From Dyella thiooxydans (GTDB lineage Bacteria; Pseudomonadota; Gammaproteobacteria; Xanthomonadales; Rhodanobacteraceae), in NCBI RefSeq assembly GCF_001641285.1, contig NZ_CP014841.1, forward strand, positions 2,728,001-2,792,000: a stretch of 64,000 nucleotides of DNA, given 5' to 3'. A program made the translations under genes and the position numbers. Positions 17,289 to 25,225 of this stretch are shown one piece after another. Position 1 is the stretch's first letter. Every line of letters starts with the position of its first letter. The notes under the pieces were generated by a model. The model was given only the letters and a program-made list of their open reading frames with translations. It searched no databases and was not told the origin of the DNA.

Positions 17289-17903
17289 ATGAATCTGCTT
17301 GAGCGGCTGGTCGGCATCTTCGCCGAACACGGTTACCTGTCGGTGTTCATCGCGCTGCTGCTGTGCGGCGCGGGCGTGCCGCTGCCGGAGGACATCACCC
17401 TGGTCGCCGGCGGCATCATCGCCGGCCTCGGCTATGCCAACGTGCACGTGATGGTGGGCGTGACCATGGTCGGTGTGCTGGTGGGCGACGCCACCATGTT
17501 CATGCTCGGCCACCATTTCGGCGGACGCATCCTGCGCCTGCGCCTGTTCGCCTGGCTGCTGCCGCCGGCCCGCTACGCCAAGGTGCAGCAGAAGTTCGAA
17601 CGCTACGGCAACCGCCTGATGTTCGTGGCGCGCTTCCTGCCCGGCATGCGCACCGCGGTATTCATCACTGCCGGGGCCACCCATCGCGTGTCGTTCTGGC
17701 GCTTCCTGCTGTTGGACGGCCTGGCGGCGCTGATCAGCGTGCCGCTGTGGGTGTACCTGGGCTACCTGGGCGCCGACAACCGCGCCTGGCTGACCAAGTG
17801 GATCCATCGTGGCCAGGGCGGGCTGTGGATCGTCCTCGGCATGGTGCTGGTGCTGGTGGCATGGTTGTGGTGGCGCCGCCGCCAGCGCTGCGACGGAGAG
17901 TGA
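17289..17903 (+). CDS. DedA family membrane protein
   Basis: A 204-residue integral membrane protein of the DedA/SNARE-associated family. Members in other bacteria act as undecaprenyl-phosphate or phosphatidylethanolamine flippases/transporters and support envelope integrity. The family marks are visible: LPLPEDITLVAGGIIAG near the N-terminus, GDATMFMLGHHFG, and FVARFLPGMRTAVFITAGATHR with the conserved R...PG(x)R. Four to five hydrophobic helices are apparent. The start at 17289 has GGAGCG a few bases upstream. It follows dnaG by 40 bp and ends at a perfect hairpin. Confidence 0.9.
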   Translation: MNLLERLVGIFAEHGYLSVFIALLLCGAGVPLPEDITLVAGGIIAGLGYANVHVMVGVTMVGVLVGDATMFMLGHHFGGRILRLRLFAWLLPPARYAKVQQKFERYGNRLMFVARFLPGMRTAVFITAGATHRVSFWRFLLLDGLAALISVPLWVYLGYLGADNRAWLTKWIHRGQGGLWIVLGMVLVLVAWLWWRRRQRCDGE

Positions 17904-17931
17904 GGCGGGAGGCTGTCCTCAGCCTCCCGCC
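17904..17931. terminator. Hairpin between convergent dedA and metallohydrolase genes
   Basis: A perfect 12-bp stem (GGCGGGAGGCTG / CAGCCTCCCGCC) with the 4-nt loop TCCT starts immediately after the dedA stop and ends 8 bp before the stop of the convergent gene. No T-run is present, so it may act as a GC-hairpin terminator for both strands or protect mRNA 3' ends. Confidence 0.6.
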
Positions 17932-17939
17932 CGAACCGC

Positions 17940-20693
17940 TTACTGCGTCTTCACGCTGACGTCGTCGATCACGAACGAGGTCTGCAGCGAACCGTCTTCC
18001 ACGCCGTAGAAGTTCACCTGGATGGTCTGCCCCTTGTAGGCGGCCAGGCTGATCGTGTGCAGCGCGTAACCGCTGGCTGCGTTGGCGTTGGAGTAGGTGG
18101 CCAGGGTGACGTACGAGCCCGAGGCGGTGATCACCTGCACCTTCAGCGTGTCGTAGGCGGTGCTGCCCGACTCGGCGGTGTCGATGTGCAGGTAGAAGCT
18201 CAGCGTGGCCGAGCTCACGCCGGACGGGATGGTGACGCTCTGCCGCACGTAGTCGGTATGGCTCGAGCCGTAACCGTCCAGCCACGCCTTCCAGCTGCCG
18301 CTGTGGGCGGCCTCGTTGCTGCTGCTGGTGATCACGCCGCTGGTCTGGGTCCACACCGTGGCACCGCTCTCGAAGTCGCCGTTGCCGATCAGCTCGGTGC
18401 TGCCGCCGCCGGTGCTGTTGGACACGCTGAAGCTCACCGTGCTGCTGCTGCCTACGTTGCCGGCCGCGTCGTAGGCCTTGGCCACCAGGCTGTGCGAACC
18501 GTTCGCCAGCGTGGTCGAGTCGAGGCTGGCGCTGTACGGCGCGCTGGTGTCGGTGGCCTTCAGTGTGCCGTCGACATAGAACTCCACCCTGGTCACGCCG
18601 ACGTTGTCGCTGGCACTGGCCGACAGCGTCACCGTGCCGCTGCTGCCGCTCTCCGCGGCGCTCACCGTCGGCGGCGTGGTGTCGCCACCGCTGCTGCCGT
18701 TGGAGACACTGAAGCTCACCGTGCTGCTGGTGCCGACGTTGCCGGCCGCGTCGTAGGCCTTGGCCACCAGGCTGTGCGAGCCGTCGGCCAGCGTGGTCGA
18801 GTCGAGGCTGGTGCTGTAAGGCGAGCTGGTGTCGGTGGCCTTCAGTGCGCCGTCGACGTAGAACTCCACCCTGGTCACGCCGACGTTGTCGCTGGCGCTG
18901 GCCGACAGCGTCACCGTGCCGCTGCTGCCGCTCTCCGAGGCACTCACCGTCGGTGGCGTGGTGTCGCCACCGGATCCCTCGGTCACCCATACCGGAGCCG
19001 ACCACAGGCGCAGGCCGTCGTCCTGGGTGATCTTGGCGTAGTAGAAGTGATCACCGGTGCTCGGCGTGGTGGTGGTGGTCGCCGTCTGCGACAGCGTGCT
19101 GACCGTGCCGTTGCTGCCCGGCACGCCCTCGAACACCTGCACGCGCTGCGCGGTATGACCGGTGCTGCTGGCGTAGTTCACGGTGAGCGTCAGCGGACCG
19201 GAGTTGTTGAAGCGCTCGCCCATCACGTGGCCGTTGGCAGTGAGCACGATCTGTGCGGTCTTGTCCTCGGTGGCGAACACGCGGCGGGCGCGCAGCGCAT
19301 CGAGGAAGTCCGGCAGGTTCAGCGCGGTGCCGTTGGGCAGCAGCACGCCGGTGCGGTTGGTGAAGCTGGCCCCCCAGTTGGCACAGTGGTTGTCCTGGTC
19401 CGAGCTCGGTGCGACGTGGTAGCCGCGCTCCAGGATGGTGTTGAAGGCCGTCTCGTAGCTGGTACGGCTGGTCTCGGTCTCGGTGGTGTTGTTGGAGAAC
19501 GCCGAGCTGTTGAGCACCTCGGCCAGCACCATCACCGCATCGCCGTCGGCGGTGTAGCCGAAGTTGGTGCCGTTGACCACGAACTGGCCCGAGCTGGCCG
19601 GGTGGTTGAACTGGCCGATCCAGCCATTCGTGTGCATCAGCGTGTACAGCGAGGCGTAGTCGCTCTTGGCGGTGTAGATGTCGCCGATCAGCTGGTTTGA
19701 GGAGTTGTATTCCCACTCCAGCAGGCTCGGCGTGTTGAAGATGTTCATGTGGCCGCCATTGCTGATCACGCCCCACTCCAGGCCGTAGATGGCGAGGAAG
19801 TTGGCGTGCGCGGCGTTGAACGTGCTGGCCGCCTGCAGGCCCGACTGGAACAGGTTGTGCGCGGTGGTCGGGTTGGCCGAGCTGTTGGTGCCGGTCGAGC
19901 CGTCGTACATGTGGTTGTGCTCGGACGTCATCAGGAAGTCCAGGCCTTCGTTCATCGCGTACTGGTAGGCGTCGGCCGGTCCGTACGGGGCACTCTGCGG
20001 CGGCTGCGCGTCCTTGCAGGTGGACACCACGCCACCGCCGTCGCTGTGGTTAGTCTGGCTGTGCAGGTTGCCGTAGTAGATCGTGTACGGCAGGCCGCCG
20101 GTGGTGCTCACCGACTGCATGGTCGCCGCCTGGGTGGTGCTGGCCTGCGTTGCCGTGCGATGCATCGGCAGCGCATGGAAGGCGGGCATCGCCGGCTTCG
20201 CCACGCTGCCGACCATCACGTCGTAGCGCTGCTGCTCGATCAGTTCGGGCGCCCTGGCCCGCGCCAGGTCCAGTGCCTGGCTGACCAGGCCGGAGCCGAT
20301 CCGCGCCACGACCGTGTCGTCCATCGCCAGCGCGCGCAGGCGCACCGTGTAGTAGCCCGGGGCCAGCGCCGCGTGCTGGGCATCGCGGCCGTCCCAGTTC
20401 ATCCGTACCAGGGAGTCGCGTGCCCTGGCCAGGGTGGTGCTGCCCTGCCAGTGCCGGCGCACCTGGCCGGAGGCATCGAGCACGTCCACTTCCCAGGCAA
20501 TCGGCGTTCCGGGCGCCGCGCCCGGGTACTCGAAGTGCAGGGTGATCGGGCGCGTGGCCGAGGCCGTGAACGGCACCTGCAACGCAACGCCGAATTCCTG
20601 GTGGTCCGGCAGCGGCATCGTCGCCAGCGCCGGGGTACAGAACACCGCGCCGGCCAGCACGAGGCTGCCAGCTATCCGTGATTTTCTCTGCAT
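17940..20693 (-). CDS. Secreted PHP/CehA-type metallohydrolase with Ig-like repeats
   Basis: A 917-residue exported protein: signal peptide to about residue 24, a beta-sandwich-like N-terminal region with PGYYTVRLRAL, then a PHP-type amidohydrolase-like domain. In that domain NLHSQTNHSDGGG, TSEHNHMYD, GLEWGVISNGGHMNIF, NHPASSGQF and APSSDQDNHC supply plausible metal-binding His/Asp residues, as in the CehA/McbA and DUF3604 families. Two consecutive 94-residue Ig-like (Big-type) modules follow (DTTPPTVSA...AKAYDAAGNVG), differing at about eight positions. The C-terminus is a jelly-roll-like domain (LIGNGDFESG ... FVIDDVSVKTQ) of the kind that binds carbohydrate. Export plus binding modules suggests an extracellular enzyme on a polymer or surface. 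The substrate is unknown. Confidence 0.78.
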   Translation of the reverse strand: MQRKSRIAGSLVLAGAVFCTPALATMPLPDHQEFGVALQVPFTASATRPITLHFEYPGAAPGTPIAWEVDVLDASGQVRRHWQGSTTLARARDSLVRMNWDGRDAQHAALAPGYYTVRLRALAMDDTVVARIGSGLVSQALDLARARAPELIEQQRYDVMVGSVAKPAMPAFHALPMHRTATQASTTQAATMQSVSTTGGLPYTIYYGNLHSQTNHSDGGGVVSTCKDAQPPQSAPYGPADAYQYAMNEGLDFLMTSEHNHMYDGSTGTNSSANPTTAHNLFQSGLQAASTFNAAHANFLAIYGLEWGVISNGGHMNIFNTPSLLEWEYNSSNQLIGDIYTAKSDYASLYTLMHTNGWIGQFNHPASSGQFVVNGTNFGYTADGDAVMVLAEVLNSSAFSNNTTETETSRTSYETAFNTILERGYHVAPSSDQDNHCANWGASFTNRTGVLLPNGTALNLPDFLDALRARRVFATEDKTAQIVLTANGHVMGERFNNSGPLTLTVNYASSTGHTAQRVQVFEGVPGSNGTVSTLSQTATTTTTPSTGDHFYYAKITQDDGLRLWSAPVWVTEGSGGDTTPPTVSASESGSSGTVTLSASASDNVGVTRVEFYVDGALKATDTSSPYSTSLDSTTLADGSHSLVAKAYDAAGNVGTSSTVSFSVSNGSSGGDTTPPTVSAAESGSSGTVTLSASASDNVGVTRVEFYVDGTLKATDTSAPYSASLDSTTLANGSHSLVAKAYDAAGNVGSSSTVSFSVSNSTGGGSTELIGNGDFESGATVWTQTSGVITSSSNEAAHSGSWKAWLDGYGSSHTDYVRQSVTIPSGVSSATLSFYLHIDTAESGSTAYDTLKVQVITASGSYVTLATYSNANAASGYALHTISLAAYKGQTIQVNFYGVEDGSLQTSFVIDDVSVKTQ
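18409..18972 (-). repeat. Two tandem 282-bp in-frame repeats encoding Ig-like domains
   Basis: Copy 1 is at about 18691-18972 and copy 2 at about 18409-18690. Each encodes 94 residues from SGGDTTPPTVSA to the end of VSFSVSN. The copies differ by a handful of substitutions, so the duplication is recent or is being homogenised. Recombination between them would add or remove a whole module in frame. Confidence 0.9.
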
Positions 20694-20883
20694 GACTCCC
20701 TTTCCCCTACGTCAATGTAAGAAGTTCCCCCGCGCGGCGTTATATGGCAGGCCGACATGGCGCGGGTATGACCAAAGTTCCTAGGACTCCCGCAAGGGTT
20801 TGCGCTTTGGCGCCAGCATGCGGCCTGCGCGGCAAGCCACCGGCCGGATAGACTCGCGGTTTTGCCAAGCCCATCACGAGCGC

Positions 20884-21864
20884 ATGCGCCGCCTGCCCAT
20901 CGATCCGTTTACCCAGGCCTTGCTGGTCACCCTCGCGCTGGCCACCGTGCTGCCGTGCCGCGGTCCGTGGGCCATGGCGTTCGACCGCGTCACCGATGCG
21001 GCGATCGCGCTGCTGTTCTTCCTGCACGGCGCCAAGCTGTCGCGGGCGGCGGTGCTGCACGGCATGACCCACTGGCGGCTGCACGCCAGCGTGTTCGCCT
21101 GCACCTTCGTGCTGTTCCCGCTGCTCGGCCTGTTGCTGCGCCCGCTGATGGGCGTGGTGCTGACCCCGGCGCTCACCCTCGGCGTGCTCTACGTGTGCAC
21201 CCTGCCCTCCACCGTGCAGTCGTCGATCGCGTTCACCTCGATGGCCGGCGGCAACGTGCCGGCGGCGGTGGTCAGCGCGTCCACCTCCAGCCTGATCGGC
21301 ACCGTGCTCACGCCGCTGCTGGTGGGACTGACCGTAGTCACGCACAGCGGCGGCCACGGCTTCTCGTGGCACGCCGTACAGGACATCCTCACCCTGCTTT
21401 TGCTGCCGTTCACGGCCGGCCATCTGCTGCGCCCGTGGATCGGCGGCTGGGTGGACCGGCATCGGCCGCTGCTGCGCTACACCGACCAGGGCACGATCCT
21501 GCTGGTGGTCTACACCGCCTTCAGCGCAGCGGTGGTGGAAGGGCTATGGAAGACCACACCGCCACTGGCGCTGCTAGCCACGCTCGGCGTCGACGCGCTG
21601 CTGCTGGCGCTGGTGATGCTGGTCGCCTGGTTCGGCTCCGGCGCGCTGGGCTTCGCCCGTGCCGACCGCATCACGATGTTCTTCTGCGGCTCGAAGAAGA
21701 GCCTCGCCACCGGCGTGCCGATGGCGAAGATCCTGTTCGTGGCACTGCCCGGCGGGCTGGGCGGCATCGTGCTGCCGCTGATGATCTTCCACCAGCTGCA
21801 GCTGATGGTCTGCGCGGTGATCGCGCGGCGCTTCGCCCGGAACGGCGACATCGCCTCCATGTAG
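20884..21864 (+). CDS. SBF-like bile acid:sodium symporter family transporter
   Basis: A 326-residue, nearly all-hydrophobic protein with about nine to ten helices. It resembles the SBF-like/YfeH branch (PF13593) of the bile acid:sodium symporter superfamily. Typical segments are ALLFFLHGAKLSR in helix 2, LCTLPSTVQSS-like YVCTLPSTVQSSIAFTSMAGGNVPAA, and FFCGSKKSLATGVPMAKILF near the C-terminus. The transported substrate is unknown. I chose ATG 20884 (MRRLPIDPFTQAL) because the upstream in-frame extension is not membrane-like. The TAG stop (21862-21864) belongs to the REP-like repeat that begins at 21861. Confidence 0.85.
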   Translation: MRRLPIDPFTQALLVTLALATVLPCRGPWAMAFDRVTDAAIALLFFLHGAKLSRAAVLHGMTHWRLHASVFACTFVLFPLLGLLLRPLMGVVLTPALTLGVLYVCTLPSTVQSSIAFTSMAGGNVPAAVVSASTSSLIGTVLTPLLVGLTVVTHSGGHGFSWHAVQDILTLLLLPFTAGHLLRPWIGGWVDRHRPLLRYTDQGTILLVVYTAFSAAVVEGLWKTTPPLALLATLGVDALLLALVMLVAWFGSGALGFARADRITMFFCGSKKSLATGVPMAKILFVALPGGLGGIVLPLMIFHQLQLMVCAVIARRFARNGDIASM

Positions 21865-21933
21865 GAGCGCACCCTGTGCGCGAAGGCTCTTCGTCACGTG
21901 ACGGAAAGCTTCGCGCACAGGGTGCGCTCCTAC
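21861..21933. repeat. REP-like inverted repeat, copy 2
   Basis: Arms at 21861-21883 and 21911-21933 are perfect 23-nt inverted repeats with the same sequence as copy 1 near 11.3 kb. The 27-nt loop contains its own palindrome, CGTCACGTGACG. As in copy 1, the TAG within the arm is the stop codon of the adjoining gene. It lies between the ends of the convergent transporter and mgtA genes, where it could also stop transcription. Confidence 0.9.
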
Positions 21934-21949
21934 AGCATGCTGCGACGCG

Positions 21950-24601
21950 CTACAGCCAGCGGCCGAAACGGCGGATATACAGCCGCTTCACCAGCTGGGT
22001 CAGCACGCTGTAGCTGACCAGGGTGAGCACCAGCCAGCCGAAGTAGGCCGGCGGCAGCGGCACCATGCCGAGCTTGGCGCCGACCACGGTGAACGGAATC
22101 ACCAGACCCAGCGTGATGATCGCCGCGGTCAGCGCCAGCACCGGCGCCGAGGCCATGCTCTGCAGGAACGGGATGCGCCGGGTGCGGATCATGTGCACGA
22201 TCAGCGTCTGCGACAGCAGGCCCTCGATGAACCAGCCGGAGTGGAACAGCGACTGCTGCGCCGGTGAGTTCGCGCCGAACACGTGCCACATCAGCCAGAA
22301 CGTGGTGATATCGAAGATCGAGCTGATCGGCCCGATCCAGGCCATGAACCGGCCGATGTCGCTGGCGTCCCACTTGCGCGGCCTGCGCAGGTATTCCTCG
22401 TCGAGCCGGTCGAACGGGATCGACAGCTGCGAGATGTCGTACAGCAGGTTCTGCACCAGGATCTGCAGCGGCAGCATCGGCAGGAACGGCAGGAACGCGC
22501 TGGCCACCAGCACGCTGAATACGTTGCCGAAGTTCGAGCTGGCGGTCATCTTGATGTACTTCATGATGTTGCCGAAGGTGATCCGTCCCTCGATCACGCC
22601 CTCCTCCAGCACCATCAGGTTCTTTTCCAGCAGGATGATGTCGGCCGACTCCTTGGCGATGTCGGTGGCGGTGTCCACCGAGATGCCGACGTCCGCCTCG
22701 CGCAGCGCCGGCGCGTCGTTGATGCCGTCGCCGAGGAAGCCCACGGTGTGACCCTGGCGCTGCAGCGACTTCACCACCCGCGCCTTCTGCAGCGGCGACA
22801 TCTTGGCGAACACGGTGGTGCGCGCGACCAGCGCGTCCAGCGCCGCGTCGTCCAGCGGCTCGATGTGCTTGCCCTGCGCCGAGTGCTCGACGTCCAGGCC
22901 GACCTCGCGGCAGATCTTGCGCGTCACCGCCTCGTTGTCGCCGGTGATCACCTTCACCGCCACGCCGTGGTGGTTGAGCGCACGGATCGCGGTGGCGGCC
23001 GAGTCCTTCGGCGGGTCGAGGAAGGCCAGACAGCCGACCGCGGTCAGCCCGGCCTCGTCGGCCACGCCGTAGGCGCGCCCGGCCGCGGGCTGCTGCCGGA
23101 TCGCCACCACCAGCACGCGCAGGCCGTCGTGGTTGAGCTCGCGGGTCATCGCCTTGATCGCGGCGCGGCGCTCCGGCGTCATCGGCACCAGTTCGCCGCC
23201 GATGCGCGCGTGCTCGCAGATCGCCAGCATCTCCTCCACCGCGCCCTTGCACACCAGCAGGTGCTCGCCGCTGGCGTCGCCCAGCACCACCGACATGCGC
23301 CGGCGCTGGAAGTCGAACGGGATCTCGTCCACCAGCCGGTACATGCCGGCAGCCGGCTCGAGGTCGCGGTGTTCCAGCACCGCCTTGTCCATCAGGTTCT
23401 TCAGGCCGGTCTGGAAGCGGCTGTTGAGGTAGCCGAACTCCAGCGCCTCGTCGGACTCCTCGCCATCCAGATCGAGATGACGCTCCAGCACGATCTTGTC
23501 CAGCGTCAGCGTGCCGGTCTTGTCGGTGCACAGCACGTCCATCGCGCCGAAGTTCTGGATCGCGTTGAGGCGCTTGACCACCACCTTGCGCTTGGACATC
23601 GCCAGCGCGCCCTTGCCGAGGTTGGCGGTGACGATCAGCGGCAGCATCTCCGGAGTCAGGCCCACCGCCACCGACAGCGCGAACAGCAGTGCCTCGAAAA
23701 AGTTGCCCTTGTCCCACCAGTTCAGCGCGAACACGATCGGCACCATCACCGCCATGAAGCGGATCAGCAGCCAGCTGACCGACTTCACGCCGCGATCGAA
23801 GCTGGTCTGCACCCGCTGGCCGGTGAGGCTGCGCGAGATCGAGCCGAGATAGGTGCGGCTGCCGGTGGCCACCACCACGGCGGTGGCGGTGCCGCTGATC
23901 ACGTTGGTGCCCATGTAGCAGACGCTGGACAGTTCCAGCGGGTTGGTGCTGCCGGCATCGAGCAGGTCGCGGCCGCTGGGCGCGGCCTTCTCCACCGGCA
24001 GCGACTCGCCGGTGAGGATCGCCTGGCTGATGAACAGGTCCTTGGCAGCGAGCAGGCGCAGGTCCGCCGGCACCATGTCGCCGGCGGCCAGGTGCACGAT
24101 GTCGCCGGGCACCAGCTCGACCACCGGCACCTCGATCCGCTCGCTGTGGCCGTCGGAGGCGCGGCGGGTGACGCTGGCGGTGTTGCGCACCATCGCCTTG
24201 AGCTTTTCCGCCGCCTGCGAGGATCGGTATTCCTGGGTGAAGCTCAGCAGCACGCTGATGCCCACCATCACCATCACGATGATCGGGCCGGTGAGGTCGC
24301 TGGCGTCGGTGGCCAGCTGCACCACAGCCAGCGACAGCAGCACGATGATGAAGGGGTTGAGGAAGGCGTGCAGGAGCTGCCGCGACCAGTGCGGCGGCTT
24401 CTCGTGCGACACCTCGTTGGGGCCGTCGGCCTGCAGGCGCGACTGGATGGCGTCCTCGTCCAGGCCGTCCAGGCCGGTGGCGAGGGTGGCGAACAGCTCG
24501 TCGACCGGACGCCAGGCTTCGGCGGCCGCCGCGATGGTCGGGGTCGGGGAGGGCTTGCCCGCGGTCTTGCGCGCCGCGTGGAGAGGGGGCTGCCGGGTCA
24601 T
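21950..24601 (-). CDS. mgtA: Magnesium-translocating P-type ATPase
   Basis: An 883-residue P3B-type ATPase that imports Mg2+ into the cytoplasm using ATP. The actuator TGES (197-200) is followed by the phosphorylation motif with D360 in CTDKTGTLTLDK. The hinge GDGINDAPALREADVG and the sequence IAKESADIILLEKNLMVLEEGV are also present. Ten membrane helices can be placed in the usual pattern, and length and motifs match MgtA/MgtB. The start ATG 24601 has GGAAG upstream. The gene is preceded by a leader of about 560 nt with two small ORFs and a hairpin. This suggests control after initiation, as described for mgtA and mgtCBR in Salmonella. Confidence 0.95.
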   Translation of the reverse strand: MTRQPPLHAARKTAGKPSPTPTIAAAAEAWRPVDELFATLATGLDGLDEDAIQSRLQADGPNEVSHEKPPHWSRQLLHAFLNPFIIVLLSLAVVQLATDASDLTGPIIVMVMVGISVLLSFTQEYRSSQAAEKLKAMVRNTASVTRRASDGHSERIEVPVVELVPGDIVHLAAGDMVPADLRLLAAKDLFISQAILTGESLPVEKAAPSGRDLLDAGSTNPLELSSVCYMGTNVISGTATAVVVATGSRTYLGSISRSLTGQRVQTSFDRGVKSVSWLLIRFMAVMVPIVFALNWWDKGNFFEALLFALSVAVGLTPEMLPLIVTANLGKGALAMSKRKVVVKRLNAIQNFGAMDVLCTDKTGTLTLDKIVLERHLDLDGEESDEALEFGYLNSRFQTGLKNLMDKAVLEHRDLEPAAGMYRLVDEIPFDFQRRRMSVVLGDASGEHLLVCKGAVEEMLAICEHARIGGELVPMTPERRAAIKAMTRELNHDGLRVLVVAIRQQPAAGRAYGVADEAGLTAVGCLAFLDPPKDSAATAIRALNHHGVAVKVITGDNEAVTRKICREVGLDVEHSAQGKHIEPLDDAALDALVARTTVFAKMSPLQKARVVKSLQRQGHTVGFLGDGINDAPALREADVGISVDTATDIAKESADIILLEKNLMVLEEGVIEGRITFGNIMKYIKMTASSNFGNVFSVLVASAFLPFLPMLPLQILVQNLLYDISQLSIPFDRLDEEYLRRPRKWDASDIGRFMAWIGPISSIFDITTFWLMWHVFGANSPAQQSLFHSGWFIEGLLSQTLIVHMIRTRRIPFLQSMASAPVLALTAAIITLGLVIPFTVVGAKLGMVPLPPAYFGWLVLTLVSYSVLTQLVKRLYIRRFGRWL

Positions 24602-24655
24602 GCGAAAGCTTCCGTCGTTGCAGGTCTGCGTGACGCCGGAAGCCAGGAGGGGGAG

Positions 24656-24760
24656 TCAGCTGGCTGCCGGCACGAAGGGGCTCGGCCGCGATCGCAGGGA
24701 CGATCGCGGCGATCGAGAGCCTGGCGGAGGCCAGCCCCTGCGGATGAAACGGCCACGCAT
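24656..24760 (-). CDS. Small ORF 2 of the mgtA leader, Pro/Arg/Ser-rich
   Basis: A 34-codon ORF whose ATG (24760-24758) overlaps the TGA of small ORF 1, so the two could be translationally coupled. Seven of the 34 residues are proline, including a Trp-Pro-Pro-Pro-Gly run whose three Pro codons (24730-24722) are CCT CCG CCA. A perfect hairpin (24709-24686) starts 12 nt after the last of these codons. The stop is 54 nt before mgtA. Proline-rich leader ORFs sense Mg2+ and proline-tRNA supply in Salmonella mgtL and mgtP. I infer a similar role here. It may simply be a chance ORF. Confidence 0.4.
   Translation of the reverse strand: MRGRFIRRGWPPPGSRSPRSSLRSRPSPFVPAAS
24686..24709 (-). promoter_or_regulatory. 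Perfect hairpin in mgtA leader
   Basis: CCGCGATCG (24686-24694) and CGATCGCGG (24701-24709) form a 9-bp stem around a 6-nt loop, inside small ORF 2 and 85 nt before mgtA. It has no T-run. It sits where a ribosome stalled on the preceding Pro-Pro-Pro codons would leave it free to fold, and where a moving ribosome would melt it. Confidence 0.5.
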
Positions 24761-24933
24761 CAGCGCAGACCCGACATCGCGGACGAAGTGGCCACGACGC
24801 GCTCGGCAACGCGCACGGAAGCGGTGCGCGGGGCCGGCACGGTCACGGTGTAGCGACGCTCGGCGCGATGACGCATGCCGAACAGCTGCGGACGCAGGGC
24901 GCGCCAGCGGAGGGAATCGCGAAGGAGCTTCAT
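24760..24933 (-). CDS. Small ORF 1 of the mgtA leader, basic 57-residue peptide
   Basis: A 57-residue ORF beginning MKLLRDSLRWRALRPQLFGM and ending SSAMSGLR. It has 13 arginines and no obvious membrane helix or family. It has a strong Shine-Dalgarno (CCGAGGAGA, about 8 bp before the ATG), better than that of mgtA itself, which argues that it is translated. Its TGA overlaps the ATG of small ORF 2. It could be a regulatory leader peptide of mgtA or an independent small protein. I do not recognise a homologue. Confidence 0.5.
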   Translation of the reverse strand: MKLLRDSLRWRALRPQLFGMRHRAERRYTVTVPAPRTASVRVAERVVATSSAMSGLR

Positions 24934-25166
24934 GGGCCCATCTCCTCGGGTTACGGTGCCTGGCGCACCGTCGGGAGTGGGCCGGACGTTTCCTAGCGGA
25001 AAGCGCCGGCCGACCGCAGGCGGTCGCCGTAGGCGTTCGACTTGTTTTGCAATGCCGGCACCCGATGCTCGCGGGAGTCGGCGCTGCGACTAGGGTAGAC
25101 GTCCATATGCCTTGGGTTGGTAGGACTTGGGTTCCGTGACGGCGCGGCGCGCCGGACGGCGCGCGG

Positions 25167-25195
25167 ATTGTTGTGCTGCAGCAGGCGGCTGTCAA
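25167..25195 (-). promoter_or_regulatory. Sigma70-type promoter of the mgtA leader transcript
   Basis: On the minus strand TTGACA (25195-25190), a perfect -35, is separated by 17 bp from AACAAT (25172-25167), a 4/6 -10. The predicted start near 25160 gives a leader of roughly 560 nt before mgtA. A GC-only 7-bp hairpin (25147-25164) lies at the predicted 5' end. The rest of 24934-25166 holds no ORF I can support. The promoter lies 31 bp from the stop of the czcC-like gene. Confidence 0.6.
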
Positions 25196-25225
25196 TGCCC
25201 GCGACGACGAAAGTTCCTGCGTTGC

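Noticed and set aside
13685-17317. A 1210-codon open frame on the minus strand spanning dnaG
   Set aside because: Only its last 582 codons (the S41 protease) have family features. The upstream part is a shadow of dnaG, and the true start is ATG 15433.
25147-25164. GC-only hairpin next to the mgtA promoter as a terminator of the efflux operon
   Set aside because: The stem is only 7 bp without a T-run and overlaps the predicted mgtA transcription start. It may be an initial transcribed-region structure but I could not assign a role.
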